DNA of 58,012 nt from contig VGDO01000011.1 of the NCBI GenBank assembly GCA_016869645.1, positions 1-58,012 of the forward strand, written 5' to 3'. This document shows, piece after piece, positions 43,501 to 52,639 of the stretch; positions within the stretch are counted from its first letter, which is position 1, and each line of letters opens with the position of its first letter. The notes beneath the pieces were generated by a model. It did not search any database and was not told the origin of the DNA. It saw only the letters and a program-made list of their open reading frames with translations. This DNA is from Alphaproteobacteria bacterium. GTDB lineage: Bacteria > Pseudomonadota > Alphaproteobacteria > SHVW01. A program made the translations under genes and the position numbers.

Positions 43501-44887
43501 GATCTTCTTCGGCGGTGCGCGCGGCGGGGGTAAGACCGACGGCGTTCTGGGCAAGTATGCGCTCAAGGCGGAAATGTATGGCGCCGGCTTCAACGGCGCC
43601 TTCTTTCGCAAGCAGCTACCCATGCTCGACGACGCGGTCGAGCGCTCGCGCCAGATCTATCTTCCGCTCGGAGCGATCTGGCGTGAGCACAAGAAGGCCT
43701 GGCGCTTTCCCAACGGTGCGCGTCTCAAGTTTCGCCCGCTCGAGCGCGTCGCCGATGCCGAGAAATACCAGGGCCAGAGCCTCACCGATGCCTGTGTCGA
43801 GGAAGCCGGCAACTATGCGAGCCCGGACCCGATCGACCGGCTGAACGGATTGCTGCGTTCTGCGCATGGCGTGCCGACCCAGCTCATCCTCACCGGCAAT
43901 CCCGGCGGTCCCGGCCATCTGTGGCTCAAGGCGCGCTATGTCGATCCGGCCCCCTTGGGCATGACGATCCTGACGCGCGATCTGCCCGGCGGCGGCGCAC
44001 ACCGCTACGTGTTCATCCCGTCCAAGCTCGACAACAACCGTCTCCTGGTGGAGGCCGACCCGCACTACGCCAACCGGCTGCACCTCGTTGGCTCGGCGCA
44101 ACTCGTGCGCGCCTGGCTCGAAGGCGACTGGTCGGTCATCGCGGGTGCCTTTTTCCCCGAATTCAGCCATACGCGTCATGTCGTGACGCCCACCGTGCTG
44201 CCGTCGCACTGGTTGCGCTTTCGATCGATGGATTGGGGCTCGGCCAAGCCATTCAGCGTCGGCTGGTGGGCAGTCGCCGACGGCGAGGCGATCAACGCCG
44301 GCAGCGACAGGGTCATCGCCCTGCCGCGCGGCTGCCTGGTGCGCTACCGCGAATGGTACGGCGCGTCGTCCCGGAATGTCGGCCTGAAGCTTACGGCCGA
44401 GGAAGTGGCAGACGGCATTCGCGCGCGCGAGTCCGGTGAAGCCATCGCCTACGGCGTTCTCGATCCTTCCGCCTTCGCGCGCGACGGCGGCCCGTCGATC
44501 GCCGAGCGCATGGCTCTGCGCAGGGTCGTGTTCCGGCCGGCCGACAATTCGCGAGTCGCCGGGGCCGGTGCGATCGGCGGCTGGGATGCGCTGCGCGCGC
44601 GGCTGCTGGGAGAGGACGGCCATCCGATGATGGTCATGTTCGCGACCTGCACGGACGCGATCCGCACGCTGCCGGCGCTCCAGCACGATCCGGACCGGCC
44701 GGAGGATGTCGACAGCACAGGCGAGGACCACGCGCCGGACGACATCCGCTACGCCTGCATGAGCCGACCCTGGGTCCGGACGGCGCGGCCGGCGGGCCGC
44801 GTCGAGGGCCTTGCGAGACTGACGATGAACCGGTTGTGGGAGGCGCATGGACAGCGCGACGCGGCGTCGCGAGGCCGGATCGTCTAG
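43412..44887 (+). CDS. Phage terminase large subunit
   Basis: The packaging motor and nuclease, 491 residues. Walker A is FFGGARGGGKTDG, Walker B is DACVEEAGN, and LTGNPGGPGHLW is motif III. The C-terminal RNase-H-like nuclease supplies Asp in SMDWGSAKPFSVGWW, GVLDPSAFARDGGP and DDIRYACMSRPW. Full length appears present. ATGs at 43412 and 43421 are both possible. No portal, protease or capsid gene follows, so the packaging module is orphaned. Confidence 0.92.
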   Translation: MDTMSDPTASIIWRPQPGPQKALVDCPVPEIFFGGARGGGKTDGVLGKYALKAEMYGAGFNGAFFRKQLPMLDDAVERSRQIYLPLGAIWREHKKAWRFPNGARLKFRPLERVADAEKYQGQSLTDACVEEAGNYASPDPIDRLNGLLRSAHGVPTQLILTGNPGGPGHLWLKARYVDPAPLGMTILTRDLPGGGAHRYVFIPSKLDNNRLLVEADPHYANRLHLVGSAQLVRAWLEGDWSVIAGAFFPEFSHTRHVVTPTVLPSHWLRFRSMDWGSAKPFSVGWWAVADGEAINAGSDRVIALPRGCLVRYREWYGASSRNVGLKLTAEEVADGIRARESGEAIAYGVLDPSAFARDGGPSIAERMALRRVVFRPADNSRVAGAGAIGGWDALRARLLGEDGHPMMVMFATCTDAIRTLPALQHDPDRPEDVDSTGEDHAPDDIRYACMSRPWVRTARPAGRVEGLARLTMNRLWEAHGQRDAASRGRIV

Positions 44888-45165
44888 ACCGGCCGCGTCA
44901 TCGGTGCCTCGCCCGGGAACCGACCTGCGCCTGAGGCGGGTACCCGGTGGATAGAGCAGAACCATCAGGCGCTGCGCGCGCAGCCGGGCCTGGTCGAGAT
45001 CGCGGCGATGACCGCGCGCGCCGGGCTGGACCCTCCGCTGCTCGGTCGTCAGCCGGCTGTGGAGCTCCGCCAGGTTGCCGAGCTCGCGGCAGTAGGCGTC
45101 GCGCTGACCCCTGGCCTAGTCGTCCTGGTCATTGCGGACGCGGGTGTGCCAGAGAGGCGATTTTC

Positions 45166-45774
45166 TCATGCCGCGAAGTTGCTCTTATAGCGCGCGCGCT
45201 CGCGCTCGATTTCCTCCTCGGTGAAGGGCCGCGCCTCGACGTCGAATTCGCGCCAGCCCCCGCCGCGGTAATCGCTGGCGCGCGTCGCCGTGTCGACGGG
45301 CGCGTGGCGCCGCATGATCTCGTCGACCATGATCGCCTGCGACTCCGGCACGCGCACGGTCACGAGCGTGCCGCCGCGGCGGACGCCTTCGGCATAGACG
45401 TGCGCGTCGTCCTTGCTCACGCCGGCACCGGTCAGGGCACCGACGAATCCGCCGGCCGCAGCGCCGGCTGCGGCGACGACGAGGGTGGAAATGAGCCAGC
45501 CGGCGCCCACCACGGGGCCGAGGCCGGGAATGGTCACCACGCCCAGGCCGGCGAGCAATCCTGCGCCGCCGCCCACCACGCCGCCGATCTTGGCGCCCGT
45601 GCCTGCGCCCGAAGCGCCCGCGCCGGAATCTTCCAGCGCAGTGCCACCGGCGCCGGCCGTGTTGGCAATCATGCTGATGGCATGCGGCGGCACCCCGCAG
45701 GCTTCGAGCTCGCCGACGGTGTGCGCTGCATCGTCATAGGTGTCGTAGAGAAAGGTGAAGGTCTGCGTGCTCAT
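45166..45774 (-). CDS. General stress protein 17M-like (YflT domain) membrane protein
   Basis: A 202-residue protein. The N-terminal TFTFLYDTYDDAAHTVGELE is the YflT/heat-induced stress fold. A Gly/Ala-rich hydrophobic centre (GVVGGGAGLLAGLGVV, GAAAGGFVGALTGAGV) looks like glycine-zipper membrane segments. The C-terminal part VRRGGTLVTVRVPESQAIM repeats the fold. The acidic/basic tail FTEEEIERERARYKSNF ends it. Probably an envelope stress protein; its role is not established. Confidence 0.8.
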   Translation of the reverse strand: MSTQTFTFLYDTYDDAAHTVGELEACGVPPHAISMIANTAGAGGTALEDSGAGASGAGTGAKIGGVVGGGAGLLAGLGVVTIPGLGPVVGAGWLISTLVVAAAGAAAGGFVGALTGAGVSKDDAHVYAEGVRRGGTLVTVRVPESQAIMVDEIMRRHAPVDTATRASDYRGGGWREFDVEARPFTEEEIERERARYKSNFAA

Positions 45775-45824
45775 GTCATCCTCCGCGCGATCGAAGGTTT
45801 GTCGGCCCGAGTGGCCGGCGGGCG

Positions 45825-46061
45825 TCAGCGCGCCTGGTCCTTTTCCGGACCCCGGTCCTCGTCCTCATCGGGGATGCGGCGATCTTCCTCCTTTCGGCCC
45901 GGCGGGTTCTCGTCGAACCCCGGAAGCTGCTTCTCGCGCGGCGGCATGGGCGTTTCGCGTCGATCGGAATCGTCGTGCGGCTTTGGCTCCGGCGCGGGGC
46001 GCTGGTCTGCCGTCTGATTGTCCACCGACTTCGGCTGATTGTTTCGATTCTGCTGAGCCAT
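45825..46061 (-). CDS. Small charged, probably disordered protein
   Basis: A 78-residue hydrophilic protein (AQQNRNNQPKSVDNQTADQ... ending DEDEDRGPEKDQAR) rich in Asp, Glu, Pro and Arg with no hydrophobic core. Such short disordered proteins often accompany stress genes in rhizobia. It lies 50 bp upstream of the YflT-like gene on the same strand, so the two may share a transcript. Confidence 0.6.
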   Translation of the reverse strand: MAQQNRNNQPKSVDNQTADQRPAPEPKPHDDSDRRETPMPPREKQLPGFDENPPGRKEEDRRIPDEDEDRGPEKDQAR

Positions 46062-46211
46062 GTCTCGTCTCCGCGAGTGATTTGCTGCGCGAACAGTTGA
46101 GGCGGATTTTCGGCCGCACCGGGAACAAGACGGCCGAGGCACTGTTGATGCCTCGGCCGCAGCTCTCTCCATCGGCTCGTCGATGCGTGCGAGAGCCAAT
46201 CTCCGGGGCGG

Positions 46212-46553
46212 TCAATCCCAGGTGTGGATGACCTTACGGCTCTCGCGCTCCACGACCACCGGATTTTGGTTGATGATCGCGTAGCTATAGTTCTCGGCCG
46301 AGGGCACCTTCACGGTCGGCGGCAGCGGATGCACGGTGACGGTGTTGGGCAGCACCACGCCCACGCTGGGATTGAGGGCGGGGTCATTGATGCTCGAATA
46401 GCTCTGCGTCTTCGAGTGCTCGCGGAACATCGTGCCGTGATCGTTGGTCCAGGTCGTCGTCGTGTTCGTGCTCGCCGTCGACTGGGCCATCGCAATGCTG
46501 GCCCCGGTCGCGAGCGCGGCCGCGGTGACGATCGAAAGCAAGGTCTGTCTCAT
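46212..46553 (-). CDS. DUF1236-like periplasmic protein
   Basis: A 113-residue exported protein with a signal peptide (RQTLLSIVTAAALATGASI, cleavage near AMAQS), a Thr/Ser-rich segment, then PNTVTVHPLPPTVKVPS and YSYAIINQNPVVVERES, the DUF1236 beta repeat. Secreted proteins of this family are typical of rhizobia; their function is unknown. The minus-strand run from here to 45166 is a set of stress-type genes. Confidence 0.8.
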   Translation of the reverse strand: MRQTLLSIVTAAALATGASIAMAQSTASTNTTTTWTNDHGTMFREHSKTQSYSSINDPALNPSVGVVLPNTVTVHPLPPTVKVPSAENYSYAIINQNPVVVERESRKVIHTWD

Positions 46554-47158
46554 ATGTCATCTCCTCTCGCCTAAATGGGCGGTTGCGAAGGTCCTCCCAC
46601 GCGCCTTCGATCCAAGGCGGCAGGGGCGCAATGGTGCGCGATCGCATGTGCGCGCGACTCTCGCGCACACGCGATACGTTTTCTCGCGTCGACGCGCCAA
46701 GCTGAAGGGCAACGCGCTCTTGCGAAAGGCGTTCCCGACAGGGCGGGAGGACGGCAAGTGGCCGCGACAATCCAGCCTTCGAGCTTGCGACGGCGCGCCC
46801 GAACGACTGACTCCCGCTCTCGCCACGTCGGCCTTGCCCCATGCGTCCGTGCCTTTTGCCGTCTTCGCGACATGTCGCAGTGTCAGCTGGTCTACACGAC
46901 GAAGCGAGGCAGGACCCGCGACGGGTCGAGCGGTCGACACAGCGTCGCCGCCGCACGCTTCGCTCAGCGCATGCGCCAAGCGTTGATGCGAGTTCGCAAG
47001 TCGGCTCCGCGTCGATCTGACGCAACGGCCGGAGCGCCGTGCCGGCGTTTTCGGCCGGCTGGCTCGACAGCCGGTCTTTTGCTCTCTCGCCAGGCGACAG
47101 CACGTTGCTGCAGTGATAGAAACACCAGGGGGTTGGCGCTGCCGGGAGTATGCCGAGC
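46554..47158. other. No supported gene (605 bp)
   Basis: Several Arg/Ser-rich frames overlap on both strands without domain likeness, so none is reported. I see no long repeat. This may hold the promoters of the flanking divergent genes or be degraded sequence. Confidence 0.5.
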
Positions 47159-47617
47159 ATGCCACGCTACTACTTCAATCTGCGCGACGGCGGCCGTGGC
47201 TATGTGGATCGGCGCGGCGTCGCGCTGCGCGACGAGGAGGCGGCCATCGATTATGCCGGCCATGTCGCATCCGACCTCGCGAAGAATCGCCGGGATCGCA
47301 CCAGGCGCTGGCGCATCGACGTCGTCGATGCCCAAGGTCGGCAGGTCTTCGCCGCCCGCCTCGTTGCCTACGACACGACCCTCGCGGGCCTGCCGCCTGT
47401 CGTGAAGGCGTCGCTCGAGCGGTTGTGTGAACGCTGCCGGCAACTTGAGGAGACGATCTGCCGTTCGCGCGACATCCGCCGCCGCTCCCGTTCGCTGGTT
47501 GCCCGGGCGCGGCGCAGGCCCTATCTCGTCGCCGAGCGGGGCGAGCTGGTTCTCGACCGGCCCTTGCCTGCCTGGAACCGGAAGCCGGCTACGCGGCAAG
47601 CTCCAAGGCGCTCTTGA
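47159..47617 (+). CDS. DUF6894 family protein
   Basis: A 152-residue protein. It starts MPRYYFNLRDGGRGYVDRRG, then LRDEEAAIDYAGHVASDL and WRIDVVDAQGRQVFAARL, the DUF6894 pattern common in Rhizobiales. The first 75 residues are the family domain; the rest is basic and helical. It overlaps the end of the convergent Crp-like gene by 29 bp. Function unknown. Confidence 0.8.
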   Translation: MPRYYFNLRDGGRGYVDRRGVALRDEEAAIDYAGHVASDLAKNRRDRTRRWRIDVVDAQGRQVFAARLVAYDTTLAGLPPVVKASLERLCERCRQLEETICRSRDIRRRSRSLVARARRRPYLVAERGELVLDRPLPAWNRKPATRQAPRRS

Positions 47618-48338
47618 GCTGCCGCTTGAACGCCGTGTAGCAGGTGCACGCCGCCGACTCGATCTTGGCGCGGTCGACAAGCGTGATCTTGCCGCGCAGC
47701 GTGCGGATGCCCCCGTCGCGCTCGAGCGCGTTTGCCACCATCGACACGGTCGTGCGTTGCACGCCCAGGATCTGCGCCGTGAACCCCTGCGTCAGGTTGA
47801 CGACCTCGCTGTTCAGCGCATCGCAGGATTGAAGAAGTCGCCGGCAGAAGCGCTCCTCGACCGTGTGCCAGGCGTGGCACACGGCATTCTGCTGCGCCTG
47901 CAACAGCAGGAAATGGAGATGCCGCTGGGTCAGCTTTGCCAGCATCGGGCTCGTCCGAAGGGCGTCGCGGAAGGCGGCTGCATCCACCGACCAAGCCGTA
48001 CCGGCGAACTGGGAGCGCGCCGAGCCGTTGAGCGCCCCCTCGAGCACGCTCACGCCGCCGACGATGCCTTCACGACCGACCACGCCGGTTTCGATCGAGC
48101 GCCCCTCCGACGGCTCGCTGAACAGCGAGACCGCGCCGGAACGAACGAACAGCACGCGCGAGACGGGGGCGCCCGCCGCCTGCAAGAGCTCGTATTGTCC
48201 CAATGCAACTTCGCGCCCACGGTCCAGCAATCGCGAGCGCTCCGCGGACGGCAGGGCCTGAAGGATCGCGTTGTCCGGCACCGGGAGTCCGATCGTGTGT
48301 CGGCGACCCGACAGATCGCCGTCCGTACAGCAATTCAA
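47589..48338 (-). CDS. Crp/Fnr family transcriptional regulator
   Basis: A 249-residue regulator. The cyclic-nucleotide-type barrel covers residues about 25-140 (REVALGQYELLQAAGAPVSRVLFV, SIETGVVGREGIVGG). The dimer helix follows, then a winged helix-turn-helix (LTQGFTAQILGVQRTTVSMV, LRGKITLVDRAKI). No N-terminal Cys cluster for Fe-S is seen, so it is not a classical Fnr. The Arg-rich phosphate cassette of true cAMP binders is not obvious, so the effector is unknown. Confidence 0.88.
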   Translation of the reverse strand: MNCCTDGDLSGRRHTIGLPVPDNAILQALPSAERSRLLDRGREVALGQYELLQAAGAPVSRVLFVRSGAVSLFSEPSEGRSIETGVVGREGIVGGVSVLEGALNGSARSQFAGTAWSVDAAAFRDALRTSPMLAKLTQRHLHFLLLQAQQNAVCHAWHTVEERFCRRLLQSCDALNSEVVNLTQGFTAQILGVQRTTVSMVANALERDGGIRTLRGKITLVDRAKIESAACTCYTAFKRQLKSALELAA

Positions 48339-48459
48339 TCCCCCGCCGTCCGGAAGCTAGGGAAATGCGCCGGGGGAGTCAATGAAAGTGCGATTCGATT
48401 GCGGTTAGGCCCGGGGTTCCGGTCATGCCTGCCGCGGCGTTGACGCGCCCCGCGCCGGG

Positions 48460-48690
48460 CGGACCGCCCGTACGTCGAGCTCCCCACGCCGCTCTACGCC
48501 ATCATCGGCTATGCCGAATTCATCCCGACGGGCGCCGCTCGGGCCGATCGTGCCAAGCACGTATGGCCACTGCGTGCGCGACATCCAGCACAGGGCCAGG
48601 CCCCCGGACCGCATCCCGCGTGATCTCCTCGACCTGACGAAGCTGCGTCCTGCGCCAGATGGCGACCCGGCAAGCGGTCTGCCCGCCGAT
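48460..48690 (+). pseudogene. Degraded histidine-kinase (HisKA) fragment
   Basis: One frame gives YVELPTPLYAIIGYAEFI, plainly the H-box region SHELRTPLNAIIGYAEF of a kinase, but the phospho-acceptor His is Val. The similarity then continues in another frame with APLGPIVPSTYGHCVRDIQH and RDLLDLTKL, matching the rest of the dimerisation helices. So the fragment carries a frameshift and a lost active residue. No ATPase domain follows. It is a remnant. Confidence 0.65.
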
Positions 48691-48871
48691 TGACGCCACG
48701 ACGGTCGACTGGCCGATACAGACCGCGACAAGAGCGGAACCGATCCCAACCCTGTGACGTTTCGGTGGCGAAGTCGGGATTGGGCTCGGACTCTCATGTC
48801 ACCGCCGTGGGCGACGTTCTCGTCCGTCGTCCGCGGCGGCGACATGGGGGGCATCCAGGGAGATCCGCTGC

Positions 48872-49129
48872 ATGACGTTTGTCCCAAAGGACCTGCGCGC
48901 GACCAAGGATCCGCTCTATTGGCGCGCGCGCGCCGACATGGCCCTCGGCCTGGCCACCAACGCCGTCGAGCCGACCGCGCGCCGGCACCTGCTCGCCATG
49001 GCCGCCACCTGCGAGCGGCGTGCCCAGGCCGCTGAGCGCATGGCTCGGGCGGCCGCGCGCTTCGAACCCGTTCGAGCGCGCCGGCTCACGGCGGGCGCGT
49101 CGTCGCTGACGGCAGCGGAAGCCGATTAG
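48872..49129 (+). CDS. Small helical hypothetical protein
   Basis: An 85-residue protein (TFVPKDLRATKDPLYWRARAD, LLAMAATCERRAQAAERMAR). It matches the style of short alphaproteobacterial proteins with a DPxYWRxRAEE-like motif, which also appears in the minus-strand gene at 49485 (AEYWRNRAEEARMMA). This suggests a shared small-protein family. Function unknown. Confidence 0.6.
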   Translation: MTFVPKDLRATKDPLYWRARADMALGLATNAVEPTARRHLLAMAATCERRAQAAERMARAAARFEPVRARRLTAGASSLTAAEAD

Positions 49130-49147
49130 GATGCGATCGTTACTCGC

Positions 49148-49240
49148 TGAAGCAATGCTTCAATGAGAAACGTGAAGCGCGCCCTCATTTGCTGATGTGG
49201 ACCGGATTCACGCTTCAGATGGATCGCCGCGGGCGCTTCA
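49148..49240. repeat. Cluster of alternating tgaagc/gcttca elements
   Basis: Five 7-bp elements lie in 93 bp: tgaagca (49148), tgcttca (49156), tgaagcg (49173), cgcttca (49211) and cgcttca (49234). The first two form a tight perfect hairpin with a 1-nt loop. The third pairs perfectly with the fourth or fifth. It lies between two short genes; a regulatory or terminator role is possible. Confidence 0.4.
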
Positions 49241-49271
49241 ATCTGAGGCGATCACGGTCGAGGGCTGACCG

Positions 49272-49460
49272 CTACTTCTGCTGAAGCACGCTCAGCAGAT
49301 AGGCGCGGTAGTCCTGCAGGCGCCGGATCTCCATCCGGATGAGTTCGGCCGCGGATGCGGCCATGGCTTCCGACTGGAACTTGTCGGCGAGCGCTCTCAG
49401 TTTCTGCTCGGTAGCGGCCAGCAGTTCGCGCGCATGCGTCGGGTCGTCGTCGCTGACCAT
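49272..49460 (-). CDS. Very small helical hypothetical protein
   Basis: A 62-residue protein, VSDDDPTHARELLAATEQKL then LIRMEIRRLQDYRAYLLSVL. It is entirely helix-forming and hydrophilic. No family is recognised. The short gap to the next minus-strand gene suggests a paired unit. Confidence 0.5.
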   Translation of the reverse strand: MVSDDDPTHARELLAATEQKLRALADKFQSEAMAASAAELIRMEIRRLQDYRAYLLSVLQQK

Positions 49461-49484
49461 GCCATACTCCCCGACCTCGAACGG

Positions 49485-49703
49485 CTACGCGGGCCTCGCT
49501 GACCTGCGCAAAGACCGCTTTTCCGCCTGCTCGGCCAGCCGGTCATAGCCATCGGCGATCTTGAGCAGCGTCTCGCGCGGCGCGAAGTGCGCCATTTCGA
49601 CGGCCATCATGCGCGCTTCCTCGGCGCGGTTGCGCCAGTATTCTGCTGTCCGCGCCGGATCGGCGATCGGATAGGGCCGGCGCGTCTTGCTCCGTCGGTC
49701 CAT
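49485..49703 (-). CDS. Small hypothetical protein with an AEYWRNRAEEAR motif
   Basis: A 72-residue protein. AEYWRNRAEEARMMAVEMAH and LLKIADGYDRLAEQAEKRS form two amphipathic helices. This pattern is common in short Rhizobiales proteins without known function. I chose the ATG at 49703; the open frame extends upstream without similarity. Confidence 0.6.
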   Translation of the reverse strand: MDRRSKTRRPYPIADPARTAEYWRNRAEEARMMAVEMAHFAPRETLLKIADGYDRLAEQAEKRSLRRSARPA

Positions 49704-50322
49704 GTGAGAAAGCCGGCAATAATTCTCGCGCGCCCTCCGCGCCGTCAACCATAGCGGGCATGCTGTGGCCAAGCAAATTGGGCAGTGTCGGCGACCCGAC
49801 ACGAGGCGCCGATTGATCCTTGAAGGAAAATGCGCTCGGTGACGATGAGTGCCAGCATCCTGCGTGACATGCAGGTCGATGCGCAGCATCGCCGAAGGTG
49901 CCGACACTTGCGCCGGACACGTTTGGCCCTGTGTCATCTCGATCGCATACGCAATCTCCCGGATATCCTAATCCTCGCGCGTCGACGATCATCTGCGGGC
50001 GGGGAGAGGGCAGAAAACTTGGTGGGCGGGGATCATAGGGCAGCATCAGGGCGGGAGCTTTCGGGGGGAAGGGAAGTTTGGGGGGAGGTCGAAGGGGAAT
50101 AACAGGATCGGATACGCCGGGGGGCGTCTTCGAGCCTGGAAGCGGGGGGAGATTTTCAGGGCGGGGCATTTGTTCGGGGATTAAAGCGGGGCCCATTCGT
50201 TGAGGGCTCATATCTGGGACGTCGCGAATTGCATCGCTAAGCAAATTTTTTCGAAGCAACTCGCGCCCTGAGCCGTCGGCGAGATCCAGTGAGGATCCGC
50301 CGCCGGCGACAGGGCGCTCCGT
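49704..50322. other. Poorly coding stretch with a proline-rich minus frame
   Basis: A minus-strand frame from 50259 encodes about 95 residues rich in Pro (MPRPENLPPLPGSKTPP, PFPPKAPALMLPYDP) and then continues without likeness into the neighbouring gene. It could be the start of a truncated phage structural or envelope protein. No other feature is clear. Confidence 0.4.
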
Positions 50323-50823
50323 TTATTGGCGCTGGCTGCGCGTTACGAAATAGCGGATGCGCACTGCGATTTCGATCTGCTCGACACTGAGCTCGCCGAG
50401 TTCCGTCGCAACCAGGATCGCGTCGCGCGTAAAGGTCAGGATCGAGCTGTCGCTGACGAAGGCTTCGCCCCTTCGGTCGATCGCGATCTTGTCCTCTTCC
50501 GTGACGCGCCCGTCGGCGGCCTGCACGATGCGCGCGATGTGCGGCTCCAGGAGCTGGCCGAGGTCGCAGAACAGGCCGTCCTGGCGCTGACGAAATACCT
50601 TTGCCGCGCGCGGGTCATGATCGATCAGCCCCTGGACCCAGGGCGCAAGCCGGACCGGTTCGGTATGATCGAAGAAGCCGATGCGTACGGCGATGATCGC
50701 CATCTCGCGCTCGGCGTCGACGCCGATCGGCACCGGGCCGGTCGGATGCGGCCCGATGATGCGCGCAGCGTCTGGGCGAGGCCCATCATCCATGGAGGAC
50801 GACCCTTCTTGCGTCCCCATCAT
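50323..50823 (-). CDS. Hypothetical protein
   Basis: A 166-residue protein with EREMAIIAVRIGFFDHTEPVR, LFCDLGQLLEPHIARIVQAA and LGELSVEQIEIAVRIRYFVT. The two similar IAVRIxFF/IAVRIRYF segments may be an internal repeat. No membrane segment and no known domain. Starts at 50823, 50820 or 50793 are all possible. Confidence 0.5.
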   Translation of the reverse strand: MMGTQEGSSSMDDGPRPDAARIIGPHPTGPVPIGVDAEREMAIIAVRIGFFDHTEPVRLAPWVQGLIDHDPRAAKVFRQRQDGLFCDLGQLLEPHIARIVQAADGRVTEEDKIAIDRRGEAFVSDSSILTFTRDAILVATELGELSVEQIEIAVRIRYFVTRSQRQ

Positions 50824-50902
50824 GCTCCCAGCCGAAGCAACTCCCGCGGGTTCCCGCGAGTTCCAGAGCGCATTCTGCACATGCGCTCCGTCCGGCAAGC
50901 GC

Positions 50903-51214
50903 CTATGACCATGCCCGCACATGCGGTCCATTGCCCTTGGGCGGCTGATATTCCTGGGTGCGCGGCTGGAGCGTCAGGCTCGGCCGGCGCCGGCCGCAAT
51001 GCGAGCAGGTCGCACGCTCGGCGAAGCGCTGGAGCGGCAGATCCTTGGGAAAGCGCGCGAGGAGCTCATCGCATTTGATGAACACGTGGTGGCCACACGG
51101 GCAATGCAGATGCACGTCGGTTCGACCCTTGCGCGCGCCGCCGCCAGCATCGCCGCCAGCCAGGTCGCCGATCGTGCCGACGAGCCCACCCTTCGCTCTG
51201 CCGCGCCACGCCAT
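50903..51214 (-). CDS. Small zinc-ribbon-like protein
   Basis: A 103-residue protein. CPCGHHVFIKCDELL and ATCSHCGRRRPSL supply Cys pairs about 30 residues apart, suggesting one structural zinc site. The N-terminus is Gly-rich. Such small ribbon proteins occur among phage and accessory genes. I chose the ATG giving MAWRGRAKGG; the frame begins at 51256. The role is unknown. Confidence 0.55.
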   Translation of the reverse strand: MAWRGRAKGGLVGTIGDLAGGDAGGGARKGRTDVHLHCPCGHHVFIKCDELLARFPKDLPLQRFAERATCSHCGRRRPSLTLQPRTQEYQPPKGNGPHVRAWS

Positions 51215-51388
51215 GCCAAAATACTGCGGCGCCCGGTCAAGCAATGTACAGCGCACCCTTGGGGTGCGCAGAGCCGCAGGTCGACTGCTTGCAATCGACC
51301 GAGAGGGCGCACCGTCAGCCTGGGGCGCCTATCGGTCGATGGCTACGCCATCGACCTGCCGGCCGAGATGATTGGGGCTACGCCCCAA

Positions 51389-52624
51389 TCATAGCGCATC
51401 ACGATGCTGGCCGCCGATCGCGCCGGCGACCGCGGCGATGAAGGCGCCGACCAGCATGGCGAACGCGGTGAACAGAGACAGGCTGGCAGCGGCCTTGCGC
51501 GCATCCTCGGCAGCTTGCTGGGCGACCTCGCTGCCGCTCCTGATCTGCTGGATGGCACGGTCCACGCGCTGCGATGCCTCGGCCTCGCCCAGGCCGGTCT
51601 CCATTGCGACGATGCGGGTGAGATAGCTGCGGTCGGTGGCCGGAATGTCGCCTCTCCACGCGCCGAAAAAGAGAATGCGCGCCGCTTCCGAGCGGAGCTC
51701 CCAGCCGTTGCCGACCATCGCGCCGGTCGCCGGCACACCGATCGCCTGGTCGGAGGATTGGCCCATGCTTTGACCGGACGAGGCTTGACCGGCTGCGGTC
51801 TGACCGGCTTGCCCGATGCGATCCGAGCGGAACATCGCGTCGATGACGTAGTCGAAGGGCTCATAGCCCGCGCCCGCCCGCGCGGGGACCGCGCGCGAGG
51901 ACGGCGACTCCGTGGCCACCATCGGGGAGGTGGCGACCTTCGGCGCCTGCGCGCCGCCGAGCTGGGTGCCGCGCAACTGCGTTCCAGGCATTGGCGGTTG
52001 CTGTGCGCCAGTCTGGCTCGGCTGTGCCGCGCCCGAACTGGTTTGGCCCGGCAAGGATTGCGCGGACGGCGATTGCGACAGCGGGGCTTGGATCTGCCGG
52101 TTGGCGGCATCTCGGGATTGCACGGCGTCGCGTCCGCCGGATGCCGACCCCGACGCGAAGGCGGCCGCCAGCTCGGCGCCGCCTCCTGCGATCGAGCCGG
52201 CGACTGCCGTCAGCAGTCCGGCGCCGACGACGCAGGCGAGCGCCCAGGCGAGGAAGCCATGGACCGTGTCGCGAAAGAAGACCTCGTCGCTCCGCTCGCC
52301 GCGCGTGCGCATGCGGCCGGCGATGTAGCCACCGACGGCCGAGCTGACCCATTGCACGACGATCAGCCAGATCACGGCGGCGACGCCGATGGTGGTCGCC
52401 GAGGCGCCCATATCGGGCCCGGACAGGTCGAGCCAGGGCCGCAGGGCGGCAAGGCCGAAGCCGGCGCCGAGCGCGACCATCAACATTCCCAGTGCGGCGG
52501 CGGCGACCGCGCCGCCGATGATGGTCGACCAGCCGACGACGGCAACGCCGGCTTCGTCCGCGTCGATCAGCACGGCTGCCGGCCGGTCGGCCCCAGGATA
52601 GTCGCTGCGATGAATTGTTGTCAT
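51389..52624 (-). CDS. PhnA-like multi-pass membrane protein
   Basis: A 411-residue inner-membrane protein. Hydrophobic segments lie at about 30-60, 80-100, 120-145 and 385-405. A long Gln/Ser/Pro-rich segment (residues about 170-260) separates them. YVIDAMFRSD and ETGLGEAEASQRVDRAIQQI are conserved-looking soluble parts. The N-terminal part GWSTIIGGAVAAAALGMLM is typical of the family called PhnA-like in rhizobial genomes, although it is unrelated in function to phosphonate PhnA. Function unknown. Confidence 0.7.
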   Translation of the reverse strand: MTTIHRSDYPGADRPAAVLIDADEAGVAVVGWSTIIGGAVAAAALGMLMVALGAGFGLAALRPWLDLSGPDMGASATTIGVAAVIWLIVVQWVSSAVGGYIAGRMRTRGERSDEVFFRDTVHGFLAWALACVVGAGLLTAVAGSIAGGGAELAAAFASGSASGGRDAVQSRDAANRQIQAPLSQSPSAQSLPGQTSSGAAQPSQTGAQQPPMPGTQLRGTQLGGAQAPKVATSPMVATESPSSRAVPARAGAGYEPFDYVIDAMFRSDRIGQAGQTAAGQASSGQSMGQSSDQAIGVPATGAMVGNGWELRSEAARILFFGAWRGDIPATDRSYLTRIVAMETGLGEAEASQRVDRAIQQIRSGSEVAQQAAEDARKAAASLSLFTAFAMLVGAFIAAVAGAIGGQHRDAL

Positions 52625-52639
52625 GACGGGCTCCTAGGC

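Noticed and set aside
43616..44965. 449-residue minus frame across the terminase
   Set aside because: Antisense to a terminase with all motifs present; no similarity of its own.
44888..45165. Possible remnant after the terminase (minus strand LDQARLRAQRLMVLL)
   Set aside because: It reads like a helical phage fragment for about 60 residues, but stops interrupt it and I could not tie it to a family.
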